A program made the position numbers and the translations under genes. A stretch of DNA of 64,000 nt, from the NCBI RefSeq assembly GCF_028657905.1, contig NZ_CP117782.1, forward strand, positions 992,001 to 1,056,000, written 5' to 3'. This DNA is from Burkholderia sp. FERM BP-3421. Its GTDB lineage: Bacteria > Pseudomonadota > Gammaproteobacteria > Burkholderiales > Burkholderiaceae. This document shows positions 17,893-26,750 of this stretch, piece by piece; positions within the stretch are counted from its first letter, which is position 1; every line of letters begins with the position of its first letter. Below the pieces are notes generated by a model, which did no database searches, had not been told where the DNA came from, and saw only the letters and a program-made list of their open reading frames with translations.

Positions 17893-19785
17893 ATGACCGA
17901 CACGAACCACTCGTCCACGCGCCAGCATTCTCTGCAATCGCTCGCGATAGCCGCAATCGGTGTGGTCTTCGGCGACATCGGCACCAGTCCACTGTATTCG
18001 CTCAAGGAGGCGTTCAGCCCCTCCCACGGCATTCCCCTCACGCAGAGTTCGATTCTCGGCGTGATCTCGCTGCTGTTCTGGGCCATCATCCTCGTGGTCG
18101 GCATCAAGTACCTGCTGTTCGTGATGCGCGCGGACAACAACGGCGAGGGCGGCGTGCTCGCGCTGATGGCGCTGTCGCTGCGGCCGCTCGATCCCAAGAA
18201 GAAACTCGCGGGCATCCTGATGGCGCTCGGCATCTTCGGCGCATGCATGTTCTATGGCGACGCGGTCATCACGCCCGCGATCTCGGTGCTGTCGGCGGTC
18301 GAGGGGCTCCAGATCGCCGCGCCGCAACTGTCGCACCTGGTGCTGCCGATCACGATCGTGATCCTGATCGCGCTGTTCTGGATCCAGCGGCACGGCACGG
18401 CGATGGTCGGCAAGCTGTTCGGCCCGATCATGGTGCTGTGGTTCCTGGCGATCGCGGTGCTCGGCGTGTACCACATCGTTCGCGTGCCGACGATCATCGC
18501 CGCGATCAACCCGTACTACGCGTTCTCCTTCATGTCCGAGCACGTGCTGCAGGCCTATGTCGTGCTCGGCTCGGTCGTGCTGGTGCTGACGGGCGCCGAG
18601 GCGCTCTACGCGGACATGGGGCACTTCGGCGCGAAGCCGATCCGGCTGGCCGCCTATGTGCTCGTGATGCCCTCGCTCGTGCTCAACTATTTCGGCCAGG
18701 GCGCGCTGCTGATCCAGGATCCGAAGGCGATCGAGAATCCGTTCTTCCTGCTCGCGCCTCAATGGGGGCTGTTGCCGCTCGTGGTGCTGTCGACGGTGGC
18801 GACCGTGATCGCGTCGCAGGCGGTGATCTCCGGCGCGTACTCGCTGACGAGCCAGGCGATCCAGCTCGGCTACGTGCCGCGCATGAAGGTGCTGCACACC
18901 TCGGAGCTGGCGATCGGCCAGATCTACGTGCCGGTGGTCAACTGGCTGCTGCTGTTCGTGATCCTCTGCATCGTGATCGGCTTCAAGAGTTCGGACAGCC
19001 TCGGCGCCGCGTACGGCATCGCCGTGACCGCGACGATGGTGATCACCACCGTGCTGGCCTGCGTCGTGATGCTGAAGGTATGGAAGTGGAACAAGTTTCT
19101 GGTGGGGCTCATCATCGGGATCTTCCTCGTGGTCGACCTCGGCTTCTTCGGCGCGAACCTGCTGAAGGTCGCGCAGGGCGGCTGGCTGCCGCTCGGCATC
19201 GGCGCGCTGCTGTTCTTCCTGCTGATGACCTGGTACAAGGGGCGGCACATCGTCAAGGAGCGCACCGCGGCCGACGGCATCCCGTTGACGCCGTTCCTGC
19301 AGGGCCTGCTCGCGCATCCGCCGCACCGCGTGTCGGGCACCGCGATCTACCTGACGGGCAACGACACGCTCGTGCCGGTCAGCCTGCTGCACAACCTGAA
19401 GCACAACAAGGTGCTGCACGAGCGCACGCTGTTCCTCACGTTCGTCACGCGCGACATTCCGTATGTGCGCGACGAGGAGCGCGTGACCGTGCAGGAGGCG
19501 GGCGGCGGGCTCTATATCGTGAAGGCCGAATACGGCTTCAACGAGACGCCGGACGTGAAGGCGGTGATCGAGGAGGTGGGCCGCACCTACGACATGACAT
19601 TCGAGCTGATGGATACCTCGTTCTTCCTCGCCCGCGAAACGGTCGTGCCGACCCATCTGCCCGGCATGTCGATCTGGCGCGAGCGCGTGTTCGCATGGAT
19701 GCATCAGAACGCGGCCAAGCCGACCGACTTCTTCGCGATTCCGGCCAACCGGGTCGTCGAACTGGGAACGAAGATCGAGATCTGA
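17893..19785 (+). CDS. kup: Low-affinity potassium transporter Kup
   Basis: Kup is a proton-coupled K+ uptake permease of the inner membrane. The 630-residue protein has about 12 membrane helices in the first 440 residues and a cytoplasmic C-terminal domain. It begins AIGVVFGDIGTSPLYSLKEAF, the hallmark of the KUP/HAK/KT family, and also shows GGVLALMAL and GDAVITPAISVLSAVEGL. The 204-bp gap before it follows the purA terminator, so it has its own promoter; a TAGAAT hexamer lies at 17843-17848 but no -35 is clear. It ends at a 12-bp hairpin terminator. Confidence 0.97.
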   Translation: MTDTNHSSTRQHSLQSLAIAAIGVVFGDIGTSPLYSLKEAFSPSHGIPLTQSSILGVISLLFWAIILVVGIKYLLFVMRADNNGEGGVLALMALSLRPLDPKKKLAGILMALGIFGACMFYGDAVITPAISVLSAVEGLQIAAPQLSHLVLPITIVILIALFWIQRHGTAMVGKLFGPIMVLWFLAIAVLGVYHIVRVPTIIAAINPYYAFSFMSEHVLQAYVVLGSVVLVLTGAEALYADMGHFGAKPIRLAAYVLVMPSLVLNYFGQGALLIQDPKAIENPFFLLAPQWGLLPLVVLSTVATVIASQAVISGAYSLTSQAIQLGYVPRMKVLHTSELAIGQIYVPVVNWLLLFVILCIVIGFKSSDSLGAAYGIAVTATMVITTVLACVVMLKVWKWNKFLVGLIIGIFLVVDLGFFGANLLKVAQGGWLPLGIGALLFFLLMTWYKGRHIVKERTAADGIPLTPFLQGLLAHPPHRVSGTAIYLTGNDTLVPVSLLHNLKHNKVLHERTLFLTFVTRDIPYVRDEERVTVQEAGGGLYIVKAEYGFNETPDVKAVIEEVGRTYDMTFELMDTSFFLARETVVPTHLPGMSIWRERVFAWMHQNAAKPTDFFAIPANRVVELGTKIEI

Positions 19786-19805
19786 GCCGGGCCGCTTGAA
19801 TCAAG

Positions 19806-19838
19806 ACGCGAACGGATGCAGATCCGTTCGCGTTTTTT
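19806..19838 (+). terminator. Intrinsic terminator after kup
   Basis: A 12-bp perfect stem ACGCGAACGGAT (19806-19817) / ATCCGTTCGCGT (19822-19833) with loop GCAG is followed by TTTTT. Confidence 0.92.
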
Positions 19839-19888
19839 ATGCGCGGCGCTTTTGCCGCGGTCGACGCGCCCGCGGTGGCGCGTCGCGC

Positions 19889-19922
19889 AATAAAAAACCC
19901 GCAGCGGGCAGGCTGCGGGTTT
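19889..19922 (-). terminator. Intrinsic terminator after tex (minus strand)
   Basis: AAACCCGCAGC (19895-19905) pairs with GCTGCGGGTTT (19912-19922). The A-rich flank AATAAAAAA on the left is a T run on the minus strand, the strand of tex. Confidence 0.88.
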
Positions 19923-19953
19923 GCACGTCGAACGCGACGCCTGACGGTCGCGT

Positions 19954-22275
19954 TCAGCGCTTGAGCTTCGCGAACGCGGCAGCCATGGCGCCTGCCGGTT
20001 CCGGTTCGCGCGCGCGCGGCGGGCGTTGGCCGCCGCCCTGGCCGCGGGCGTTGCCGCCGCGCTCCTGCTGCGTGCCGGCAGGCGCGACGTCGTCGCCGAG
20101 CCGCATCGTCAGCGCAATCCGCTGACGTTTGACGTCGACTTCGAGCACCTTGACCTTCACGACCTGGCCAGCCTTCACGACTTCGTGCGGATCCTTGATG
20201 AACTTGGTCGACATCGCCGACACGTGCACGAGGCCGTCCTGGTGCACGCCGACATCCACGAACGCGCCGAAGGCCGCGACGTTGGTCACCACGCCCTCGA
20301 GCACCATCCCCGGTTCGAGATCCGATACCTTCTCGACGCCGTCGCGGAAGGTGGCCGTCTTGAATTCGGGGCGCGGATCGCGGCCCGGTTTTTCCAGTTC
20401 GGACAGGATGTCGCGCACGGTGGGCAGCCCGAAGCGCTCGTCGACGAATTCGGCGGCCGACAGACCGGCGAGCGAGTCGCGATTGCCGAGCACGTCGTCG
20501 ATGCGCTTGCGAATCTTCGCGAGGATCCGTTCCACGACCGGATAGGCTTCCGGGTGGACCGACGAGCGGTCGAGCGGATTCTCGCCGCCGCTGATGCGCA
20601 GGAAGCCCGCGGCCTGTTCGAAGGTCTTGTCGCCGAGGCGGGGTACCTTGCGAAGGTGTTCGCGCGAGGGGAACGGGCCGTTGGCGTCGCGGTAGTCGAC
20701 GATGTTGCGGGCCAGCGTCGCATTGAGGCCGGACACGCGCGCGAGCAGCGCCGCCGACGCGGTGTTCGCATCGACGCCGACCGCGTTCACGCAGTCCTCG
20801 ACGACCGCGTCGAGCGAGCGCGCCAGCTCGCGCTGGTTCACGTCGTGCTGGTACTGGCCGACGCCGATCGCCTTTGGTTCGATCTTGACCAGCTCGGCGA
20901 GCGGGTCCTGCAGGCGGCGCGCGATCGACACGGCGCCGCGCAGCGTCACGTCGAGCTCCGGGAATTCCTTCGCGGCCAGCTCGGAGGCCGAGTACACCGA
21001 CGCCCCGGCTTCCGACACGACGATCTTCTGCAGCTTGAGCTCGGGATGGCGGGCGATCAGCTCGCTCGCGAGCTTGTCGGTTTCGCGCGAGGCGGTGCCG
21101 TTGCCGATGCTGACCAGCTCCGCCTGGGTCTGCGCGGCGATCCGCGCGAGCTTCGCGAGCGAGCCGTCCCAGTCGCGGCGCGGCTCGTGCGGGAAGATGG
21201 TGTCGGTCGCGAGCACCTTGCCGGTGCGGTCGACGACCGCGACCTTCACGCCCGTGCGCAGGCCCGGGTCGAGGCCGATCACGGCCTTCGGGCCGGCCGG
21301 CGCGGCGAGCAGCAGGTCCTTCAGGTTGCGCGCGAACACGCGGATCGCTTCGTGCTCGGCGGTCTCGCGCAGCTGGGTGAGCAGTTCGGTTTCCAGGTGC
21401 GGCTGCACCTTCACGCGCCAGCACCAGCGGCAGACGTCGGACAGCCACTTGTCGGCCGGGCGGTTCTGGTTCGCGATGCCGACGTGGCGCGCGATCATCG
21501 CCTCGCCCGGATGCGGGACCTGCGCGTCGAGTTCTTCGCCGAGGCCGAGCTTGACCGTCAGCACGCCGGCGTTGCGGCCGCGGAACAGCGCGAGCGCGCG
21601 GTGCGACGGCACGGTCTTCAGCGTTTCCGAGTAGTCGTAGTAGTCGCGGAATTTCTCGCCTTCCTCGTGCTCCTTGCCGTCGACCACGGCCGACGAGACG
21701 ATGCCCTGGCTCGTCAGGTAGTCGCGCAGCTTGCCGAGCAGCTCGGCTGTCTCGCCGAACTGCTCGGTCAGGATGTCGCGCGCGCCGTCGAGCGCGGCCT
21801 TCACGTCGGCCACGCCCTTGTCGGCGTCGACGTAGGCGGCGGCCTCGGCCTGCGGATCGAGCAGCGGATTCGCGAGCAGCGCGAGCGCGAGCGGTTCGAG
21901 ACCCGCTTCGCGGGCGATCTGCGCACGGGTGCGGCGCTTCGGCTTGTACGGCAGGTACAGATCTTCCAGCACCTGCTTGCTGTCGGCGGCCTCGACGGCG
22001 GTGCGCAGCTCGTCGCTCAGCTTGCCTTGTTCGTCGATGCTCGCGAGGATGGTCGCACGGCGGTCCTCGAGCTCGCGCAGGTACAGCAGGCGTTCTTCGA
22101 GCTGGCGCAACTGCGTGTCGTCCAGGTCGCCCGTCACTTCCTTCCGGTAGCGGGCGATGAACGGAACGGTGGCGCCTTCGTCGAGGAGTTGCACCGCTGC
22201 GGCGACCTGGCGGGGTTGAACGGTCAGTTCGGTGGCGATGCGCTGTACGATCTTGAGTGCTACGGTTTCCGTCAT
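19954..22275 (-). CDS. tex: Tex-family S1 RNA-binding transcription accessory protein
   Basis: Tex is a cytoplasmic nucleic-acid-binding protein related to eukaryotic Spt6. From ATG 22275 it has 773 residues: an N-terminal helical part starting MTETVALKIVQRIATEL, a YqgF/RuvC-like domain (VIGLDPGLRTGVKVAVVD), helix-hairpin-helix motifs and a C-terminal S1 domain (GMVLEGVVTNVAAFGAFVDV), then a basic Gly/Arg-rich tail. The frame is open a further 32 codons upstream, but that stretch (PRSIHPPGPACPP...) is unlike the family. It is a single-gene unit with its own terminator, divergent from the secreted coiled-coil gene. Confidence 0.94.
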   Translation of the reverse strand: MTETVALKIVQRIATELTVQPRQVAAAVQLLDEGATVPFIARYRKEVTGDLDDTQLRQLEERLLYLRELEDRRATILASIDEQGKLSDELRTAVEAADSKQVLEDLYLPYKPKRRTRAQIAREAGLEPLALALLANPLLDPQAEAAAYVDADKGVADVKAALDGARDILTEQFGETAELLGKLRDYLTSQGIVSSAVVDGKEHEEGEKFRDYYDYSETLKTVPSHRALALFRGRNAGVLTVKLGLGEELDAQVPHPGEAMIARHVGIANQNRPADKWLSDVCRWCWRVKVQPHLETELLTQLRETAEHEAIRVFARNLKDLLLAAPAGPKAVIGLDPGLRTGVKVAVVDRTGKVLATDTIFPHEPRRDWDGSLAKLARIAAQTQAELVSIGNGTASRETDKLASELIARHPELKLQKIVVSEAGASVYSASELAAKEFPELDVTLRGAVSIARRLQDPLAELVKIEPKAIGVGQYQHDVNQRELARSLDAVVEDCVNAVGVDANTASAALLARVSGLNATLARNIVDYRDANGPFPSREHLRKVPRLGDKTFEQAAGFLRISGGENPLDRSSVHPEAYPVVERILAKIRKRIDDVLGNRDSLAGLSAAEFVDERFGLPTVRDILSELEKPGRDPRPEFKTATFRDGVEKVSDLEPGMVLEGVVTNVAAFGAFVDVGVHQDGLVHVSAMSTKFIKDPHEVVKAGQVVKVKVLEVDVKRQRIALTMRLGDDVAPAGTQQERGGNARGQGGGQRPPRAREPEPAGAMAAAFAKLKR

Positions 22276-22421
22276 GTCGTGATGTGCGTCTACGGCCTGC
22301 TGGCAAAAACGTCCGGGCCAGGGCTGCCGTGGCGGGCAGGCCGGTCCGGGCGGGTGAATGGAGCGGGGCATTTTGCCATAAATGCGAAAGCGCCCAGCCG
22401 GGGGGTGATAGAATTTGACAC

Positions 22422-23159
22422 ATGTCCCGCAGCTTTCCTACGACGTTGCCAACCTCCCGCTTATCCCTTGCCGCGCTCGCCGTCGCGTGCGCCGCCGCAT
22501 TGTCCGTTCCGGTCGCGCCGGCCTTCGCCCAGGCGGCGGCCGTCCCCGCGTCGGGCGCCCGCACGGCCGCCGACGAGCTGAGTTTCGACGCACGTCAAAA
22601 AGTGCTCGATCAACGCACGGTGGAAAACGATTATCGTTATGCCGTGGCCCAGCACGACTGCTACAGCAAGTTCTTCGTGAATTATTGCCTGGACAAGGCG
22701 CGCGAGAAGATGCGCGACGAGCGTTCGAGCATCAGCGAAGAGCAATTGGCGCTCAACGACGAGCACCGCGCGGTGCGTGCCCAGCAACGTGACCAGGACC
22801 TGGCCCTGAAGCAGGCGCAGCAGCAGGCGAATGCGCCGCAGCGCGCGGCGGAAGACGCGGCGAATGCCGCCGCCTACCAGGACAAGCAGCAACAGAACGC
22901 ACTGAAGCGCGCGCAGCGCGATGGCGAGGGGCCGCAGCGCGCATCGAACCAGCAGGCCTACGGCCAGAAGCAGGCCGACTACCAGCGCAAGCTGGACGAG
23001 GCCCGCGCGCAAGGCGCGCAGAAGGCGCAGGAACGGGCGGACAACGCCCAGCGTTACCAGGACAAGCAGCAGGCTGCTGCGCAGCACAAGGCGGATGTCG
23101 AGGCGCGGCAGCGGCAGGCCGCCGAAAAGGCGCAGCAAAAACAGCAGCAGGGGCAGTAA
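22422..23159 (+). CDS. Exported Gln/Ala/Lys-rich coiled-coil protein, function unknown
   Basis: I do not recognise a named family. The 245-residue protein has a clear Sec signal (hydrophobic LAALAVACAAALSVP, cleavage near PAFAQA), a short conserved-looking core with two Cys (AQHDCYSKFFVNYCLDKAREKM) and then about 150 residues of charged coiled coil rich in Gln, Ala, Lys and Arg with repeats of YQDKQQ. It is probably periplasmic or surface-facing. Tex is transcribed divergently 146 bp away, and the YdcH-like gene follows 86 bp downstream. Confidence 0.75.
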   Translation: MSRSFPTTLPTSRLSLAALAVACAAALSVPVAPAFAQAAAVPASGARTAADELSFDARQKVLDQRTVENDYRYAVAQHDCYSKFFVNYCLDKAREKMRDERSSISEEQLALNDEHRAVRAQQRDQDLALKQAQQQANAPQRAAEDAANAAAYQDKQQQNALKRAQRDGEGPQRASNQQAYGQKQADYQRKLDEARAQGAQKAQERADNAQRYQDKQQAAAQHKADVEARQRQAAEKAQQKQQQGQ

Positions 23160-23245
23160 CCGCGCAGGCGTGGGGGTAGTCGATTCGGCAGGGAGTCTCG
23201 GGCGCGCGCTTTTGCGAGCGTGCGCCGCTCAGTGTGGAGGCGAGT

Positions 23246-23461
23246 ATGCAAACCCGTGAAGTGGACGCGCAGCAAGAGTTGAACAACCGATTGGCCTCGT
23301 TGCAGGAACTGCACAGCCAACTGGCCCGAGAAATCGAACAGAAAGAGGGCCGTTCGGATATCGACGACCTGACGCTGCACCGCCTGAAGAAAGAAAAGCT
23401 GCTCGCCAAAGACAAGATCATCATGCTGCAGTCGCAGCTCGAACCGGATAAGCGCGCCTGA
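23246..23461 (+). CDS. DUF465 / YdcH-like small coiled-coil protein
   Basis: A 71-residue hydrophilic helical protein with the DUF465 layout: LHSQLAREIEQKEGRSDIDD, then LHRLKKEKLLAKDKI. Function is unknown in the family. ATG 23246 is chosen over GTG 23234 because the GGAGG at 23236-23240 serves as its ribosome site. It lies upstream of the DinG-type helicase gene with a 64-bp gap. Confidence 0.85.
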   Translation: MQTREVDAQQELNNRLASLQELHSQLAREIEQKEGRSDIDDLTLHRLKKEKLLAKDKIIMLQSQLEPDKRA

Positions 23462-23525
23462 GCGCGGCCTGGCAAGCGCCGGCGCCGCGGCAGGCGCCGG
23501 ACAGGACACCTAGGAACCGCTTGCC

Positions 23526-25772
23526 TTGAATTCACCGCTTGATGCCACTCCCGACGCGCGACGCGATGTCGCGTCCGCCGCGCGTGCCCGCGCGCCCGGC
23601 GACGGCGCGTATGCGCCGAGCCCACAGCGCGTCAATGAACTCGATGCCATCTTCGGCGAGGGCGGCCTGCTGTCGCGCGTGCTCGACGGCTACCGTTCCC
23701 GCGCGTCGCAGATCGAGATGGCGCGGGCCGTCGCCGCCGCGATGGAGGCGTCGGGCAAGTTGATGCCGGAGCCCGAGATCTTCGATACGCGCAAGCGTCC
23801 CGCGCGCCGCCTGACGGATGCGCCGGCCGGCGCGGCGGCGGCCGGGCAGGACGCCGCGGCCGACCAGGCCGACAACACGCTGATCGTCGAGGCGGGCACC
23901 GGCACCGGCAAGACCTACGCGTATCTCGTGCCGGCGATGCTGTGGGGTGGCAAGGTGATCGTGTCGACCGGCACGAAGCACCTGCAGGACCAGTTGTTCC
24001 AGCGCGACATCCCGACGGTGCGCGACGCGCTCGCCGTGCCGGTGTCGGTCGCGATGCTGAAGGGGCGCGCGAACTACCTGTGCCACTACTACCTGCAGCG
24101 CACGGCCGACAACGGCCGCCTGCCGTCGCGGCAGGATACCGCCTACCTGCAGGAGATCGTGCGCTTCGCGAAGATCACCCGCAGCGGCGACAAGGCCGAA
24201 CTCGCGAGCGTGCCGGAGAACGCGCCGGTCTGGTCGATGGTCACGTCGACGCGCGACAACTGCCTCGGCCAGGAATGCCCGCACTACAAGGAATGTTTCG
24301 TGATGCAGGCGCGTCGCGAGGCGCAGCAGGCGGACGTCGTGGTCGTCAATCACCATCTGTTCTTCGCCGACATCATGCTGCGCGACACCGGCATGGCCGA
24401 GCTGCTGCCGAGCGCGAACACGATCATCTTCGACGAGGCGCATCAGCTGCCGGAGACGGCGACGCTGTTCTTCGGCGAGACGCTGTCCACCACGCAGTTG
24501 CTCGAACTCGCGCGCGACGCGGTGGCGGAAGGCCTGAGCCATGCGCGCGATGCGGTCGAATGGGTGAAGCTGGGCGGCGCGCTGGAGCGTGCTGCGCGCG
24601 ATGTCCGGCTTGCCTTCGCCGACGATACGATCGTGCGGGTCGCGTTGTCCCAGCTCGACGGCGATCATCCGCTGTTCGCGGCGCTCGATGCGCTCGAGGC
24701 GGCGCTCGACGCGCTTGCCGCGGCGCTGGCCGGGCAGGCCGAGCGGGCGGAATCGCTGGGCGCGTGCCTGCGGCGCGCGCGCGAACTGCAGGATCTGCTG
24801 GCGGGCTGGGTTGTGCCGGAGGCTCCGGGCGCCGTTGCGTCGGGCGCCGCTGCGTCGGGCGCTGCCGAGGAGGCGCCCGCGGAGGAATCCGGCGATCCGA
24901 ATGAAAAGGTGCGCTGGGTCGAGGTGTTCTCGCATACGGTGCAATTGCACGAGACGCCGCTGTCGGTCGCGCCGATCTTCGCGAAACAGCGCGCGGGCGT
25001 GCCGCGCGCCTGGATCTTCACGTCGGCGACGCTGTCGGTGCGCGGCGACTTCACCCATTACGCGGCGCAGATGGGGCTCAGCGCGCGGCGCTCGATGACG
25101 CTCGCGAGTCCGTTCGATTATCCGAACCAGGGTTTGCTGTACGTGCCGCGCAATCTGCCGCAGCCGTCGTCGCCCGCGTTCACCGACGCGGTGTTCGAGG
25201 CAGCGTGGCCGGCGATCGAGGCGGCGGGCGGCGGGGTCTTCATGCTGTGCACGACGCTGCGCGCGGTCGACCGGATCGCGAACCGATTGCGCGACGCGAT
25301 CGAGTCGCGCGGCTGGTCGACGCCGCTGCTCGTGCAGGGCGACGCGAGCCGCACCGAGCTGCTCGACCGGTTCCGTGCGTACGGCAACGCGATCCTGGTG
25401 GGCAGCCAGAGTTTCTGGGAAGGGGTCGACGTGCGCGGCGACGCGCTGTCGCTCGTCGTGATCGACAAGCTGCCGTTCGCGCCGCCCGATGACCCGGTGC
25501 TCGCGGCGCGGCTCGAAGCGTTGACGAAGAAGGGCTTGAGCCCGTTCGCCGTGCACCAGCTGCCGCAGGCCGTGATCACGCTGAAGCAGGGCGCGGGCCG
25601 CCTGATCCGCGCGGAAACCGACCGCGGCGTGTTGATGATCTGCGATACGCGGCTCGTCGACAAGCCGTACGGCCGACGCATCTGGCAAAGCCTGCCGCCG
25701 TTCAAGCGCACGCGCGAGATCGAGGTGGTGCGCGAGTTCTTCACGGAGCGTCGCGCGGCCCAGGAGGCCTGA
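23526..25772 (+). CDS. DinG/YoaA-family ATP-dependent 5'-3' DNA helicase (TTG start)
   Basis: A superfamily 2 XPD-like helicase acting in DNA repair or R-loop removal. The 748-residue protein has Walker A EAGTGTGKT (about 122-130), four Cys for an iron-sulfur cluster (one in YLCHYY near 184 and three in NCLGQECPHYKECF, about 245-257), a DEAH box (near 303) and C-terminal motifs ILVGSQSFWEGVD and QGAGRLIR. It lacks the N-terminal exonuclease of some DinG proteins. The frame begins with TTG 23526; another start cannot be excluded. An Ala-rich insertion around 435-460 (GAVASGAAASGAA) is a low-complexity loop. Confidence 0.92.
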   Translation: MNSPLDATPDARRDVASAARARAPGDGAYAPSPQRVNELDAIFGEGGLLSRVLDGYRSRASQIEMARAVAAAMEASGKLMPEPEIFDTRKRPARRLTDAPAGAAAAGQDAAADQADNTLIVEAGTGTGKTYAYLVPAMLWGGKVIVSTGTKHLQDQLFQRDIPTVRDALAVPVSVAMLKGRANYLCHYYLQRTADNGRLPSRQDTAYLQEIVRFAKITRSGDKAELASVPENAPVWSMVTSTRDNCLGQECPHYKECFVMQARREAQQADVVVVNHHLFFADIMLRDTGMAELLPSANTIIFDEAHQLPETATLFFGETLSTTQLLELARDAVAEGLSHARDAVEWVKLGGALERAARDVRLAFADDTIVRVALSQLDGDHPLFAALDALEAALDALAAALAGQAERAESLGACLRRARELQDLLAGWVVPEAPGAVASGAAASGAAEEAPAEESGDPNEKVRWVEVFSHTVQLHETPLSVAPIFAKQRAGVPRAWIFTSATLSVRGDFTHYAAQMGLSARRSMTLASPFDYPNQGLLYVPRNLPQPSSPAFTDAVFEAAWPAIEAAGGGVFMLCTTLRAVDRIANRLRDAIESRGWSTPLLVQGDASRTELLDRFRAYGNAILVGSQSFWEGVDVRGDALSLVVIDKLPFAPPDDPVLAARLEALTKKGLSPFAVHQLPQAVITLKQGAGRLIRAETDRGVLMICDTRLVDKPYGRRIWQSLPPFKRTREIEVVREFFTERRAAQEA

Positions 25773-25789
25773 GCGGCGCTTCGCCCGAA

Positions 25790-25828
25790 GCAATAAAAAA
25801 CCCGGCGCCAGGCCGGGTTTTTTATTGC
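25790..25828. terminator. Bidirectional intrinsic terminator between the helicase gene and bamD
   Basis: A 17-bp perfect inverted repeat (25790-25806 / 25812-25828) has a CCCGGC/GCCGGG core flanked by A6 and T6 and the loop GCCAG. It serves both converging genes. Confidence 0.93.
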
Positions 25829-25874
25829 CTGGTCCGGCCGGCGCGCTGCGCGCCGCCCGGACGGCGGGCTGCCG

Positions 25875-26699
25875 TCAGAATTGCCACCAGGACTTCTTCG
25901 CGCCCGGCCGCGAGCGGCCGGTGACGTACGGGCTGTCCGGGAAGGTCGACGCGAGCACGCGCTTGGTGTCGTCGGCGAGCTGCGGCTGGTTCAGCTTCGT
26001 GTACGACAGCGTCATGATGTGCAGCGCGTCCTCGATCGCGGGCGCGTTCTTGTATTCCTTGATCGCGAGCTGCGCGCGGTTGATCGCGGCCACGTAGGCG
26101 CCGCGGCGATAGTAATAATCGGCCGCGTGCACTTCGTGCGAGGCGAGCGCGTTCACGATATAGCGCATCCGCGCGGCGGCGTCGGGTGCATACTTGCTCT
26201 TCGGAAAACGATCGACCACGACCTTGAACGCGTCGTACGACTCGCGCAGCGCCTGCGGGTCGCGCTCGCTCATGTCCTGGCCCGAGAACCGGCCGAACAG
26301 GCCCAGGTCGTCGTTGAAGTGGATCATGCCCTTCAGGTAGTACGCGTAGGGGATGTCCGGGTGATCCGGGTGCAGCTGGAGGAAGCGGTCGACGGCCTGG
26401 TCGGCTGCGGCCGGCTCGTTGTCCTTCCAGTTGCAGTAGGCGACGTTGATCTGCGCCTGTTGCGCGAAACGACCGAACGGGTCACGGCCCTGCAGCGATT
26501 CGAAGTACTTCGCGCACTTGCCCCAGTCGCCGCCCGTCAACGCATCCTGAGCCTCTGAGTATAATTTGTTGTTCGACCAGACAGCGGTCTCATCGCTCTT
26601 CTGCGGCAAACCGTGGCAGCCGGCGATGAGTGCGGCGGCCGCGGCCAGCGCAATCCAGCCGGCCACAGGTTTTGCCGCGCGTTTGGTCGAATTCATCAT
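25875..26699 (-). CDS. bamD: Outer-membrane assembly lipoprotein BamD
   Basis: BamD is the essential TPR lipoprotein of the BAM complex. From ATG 26699 the protein is 274 residues with lipobox LIAGC (Cys28) and five TPR-like repeats containing FPKSKYAPDAAARM and YYYRRGAYVAAINRAQ. The in-frame ATG at 26717 would add six residues; no ribosome site decides this. It is divergent from rluD with only 51 bp between, the same arrangement as in E. coli, so the two share a compact promoter region. Confidence 0.95.
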   Translation of the reverse strand: MMNSTKRAAKPVAGWIALAAAAALIAGCHGLPQKSDETAVWSNNKLYSEAQDALTGGDWGKCAKYFESLQGRDPFGRFAQQAQINVAYCNWKDNEPAAADQAVDRFLQLHPDHPDIPYAYYLKGMIHFNDDLGLFGRFSGQDMSERDPQALRESYDAFKVVVDRFPKSKYAPDAAARMRYIVNALASHEVHAADYYYRRGAYVAAINRAQLAIKEYKNAPAIEDALHIMTLSYTKLNQPQLADDTKRVLASTFPDSPYVTGRSRPGAKKSWWQF

Positions 26700-26750
26700 G
26701 GTGAATAGGGCTCGCATGTCCTAGCTTTAAGTCTCGGTGACCCAGTCTAA

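Noticed and set aside
19538..22564. 1008-codon open frame overlapping tex on the same strand in another frame
   Set aside because: The tex frame gives a full family match with S1 and HhH domains; this frame gives Arg/Ala/Gly-rich noise.
20026..22581. 851-codon open frame on the plus strand opposite tex
   Set aside because: No domain or signal is visible, and it mirrors the codon bias of tex.
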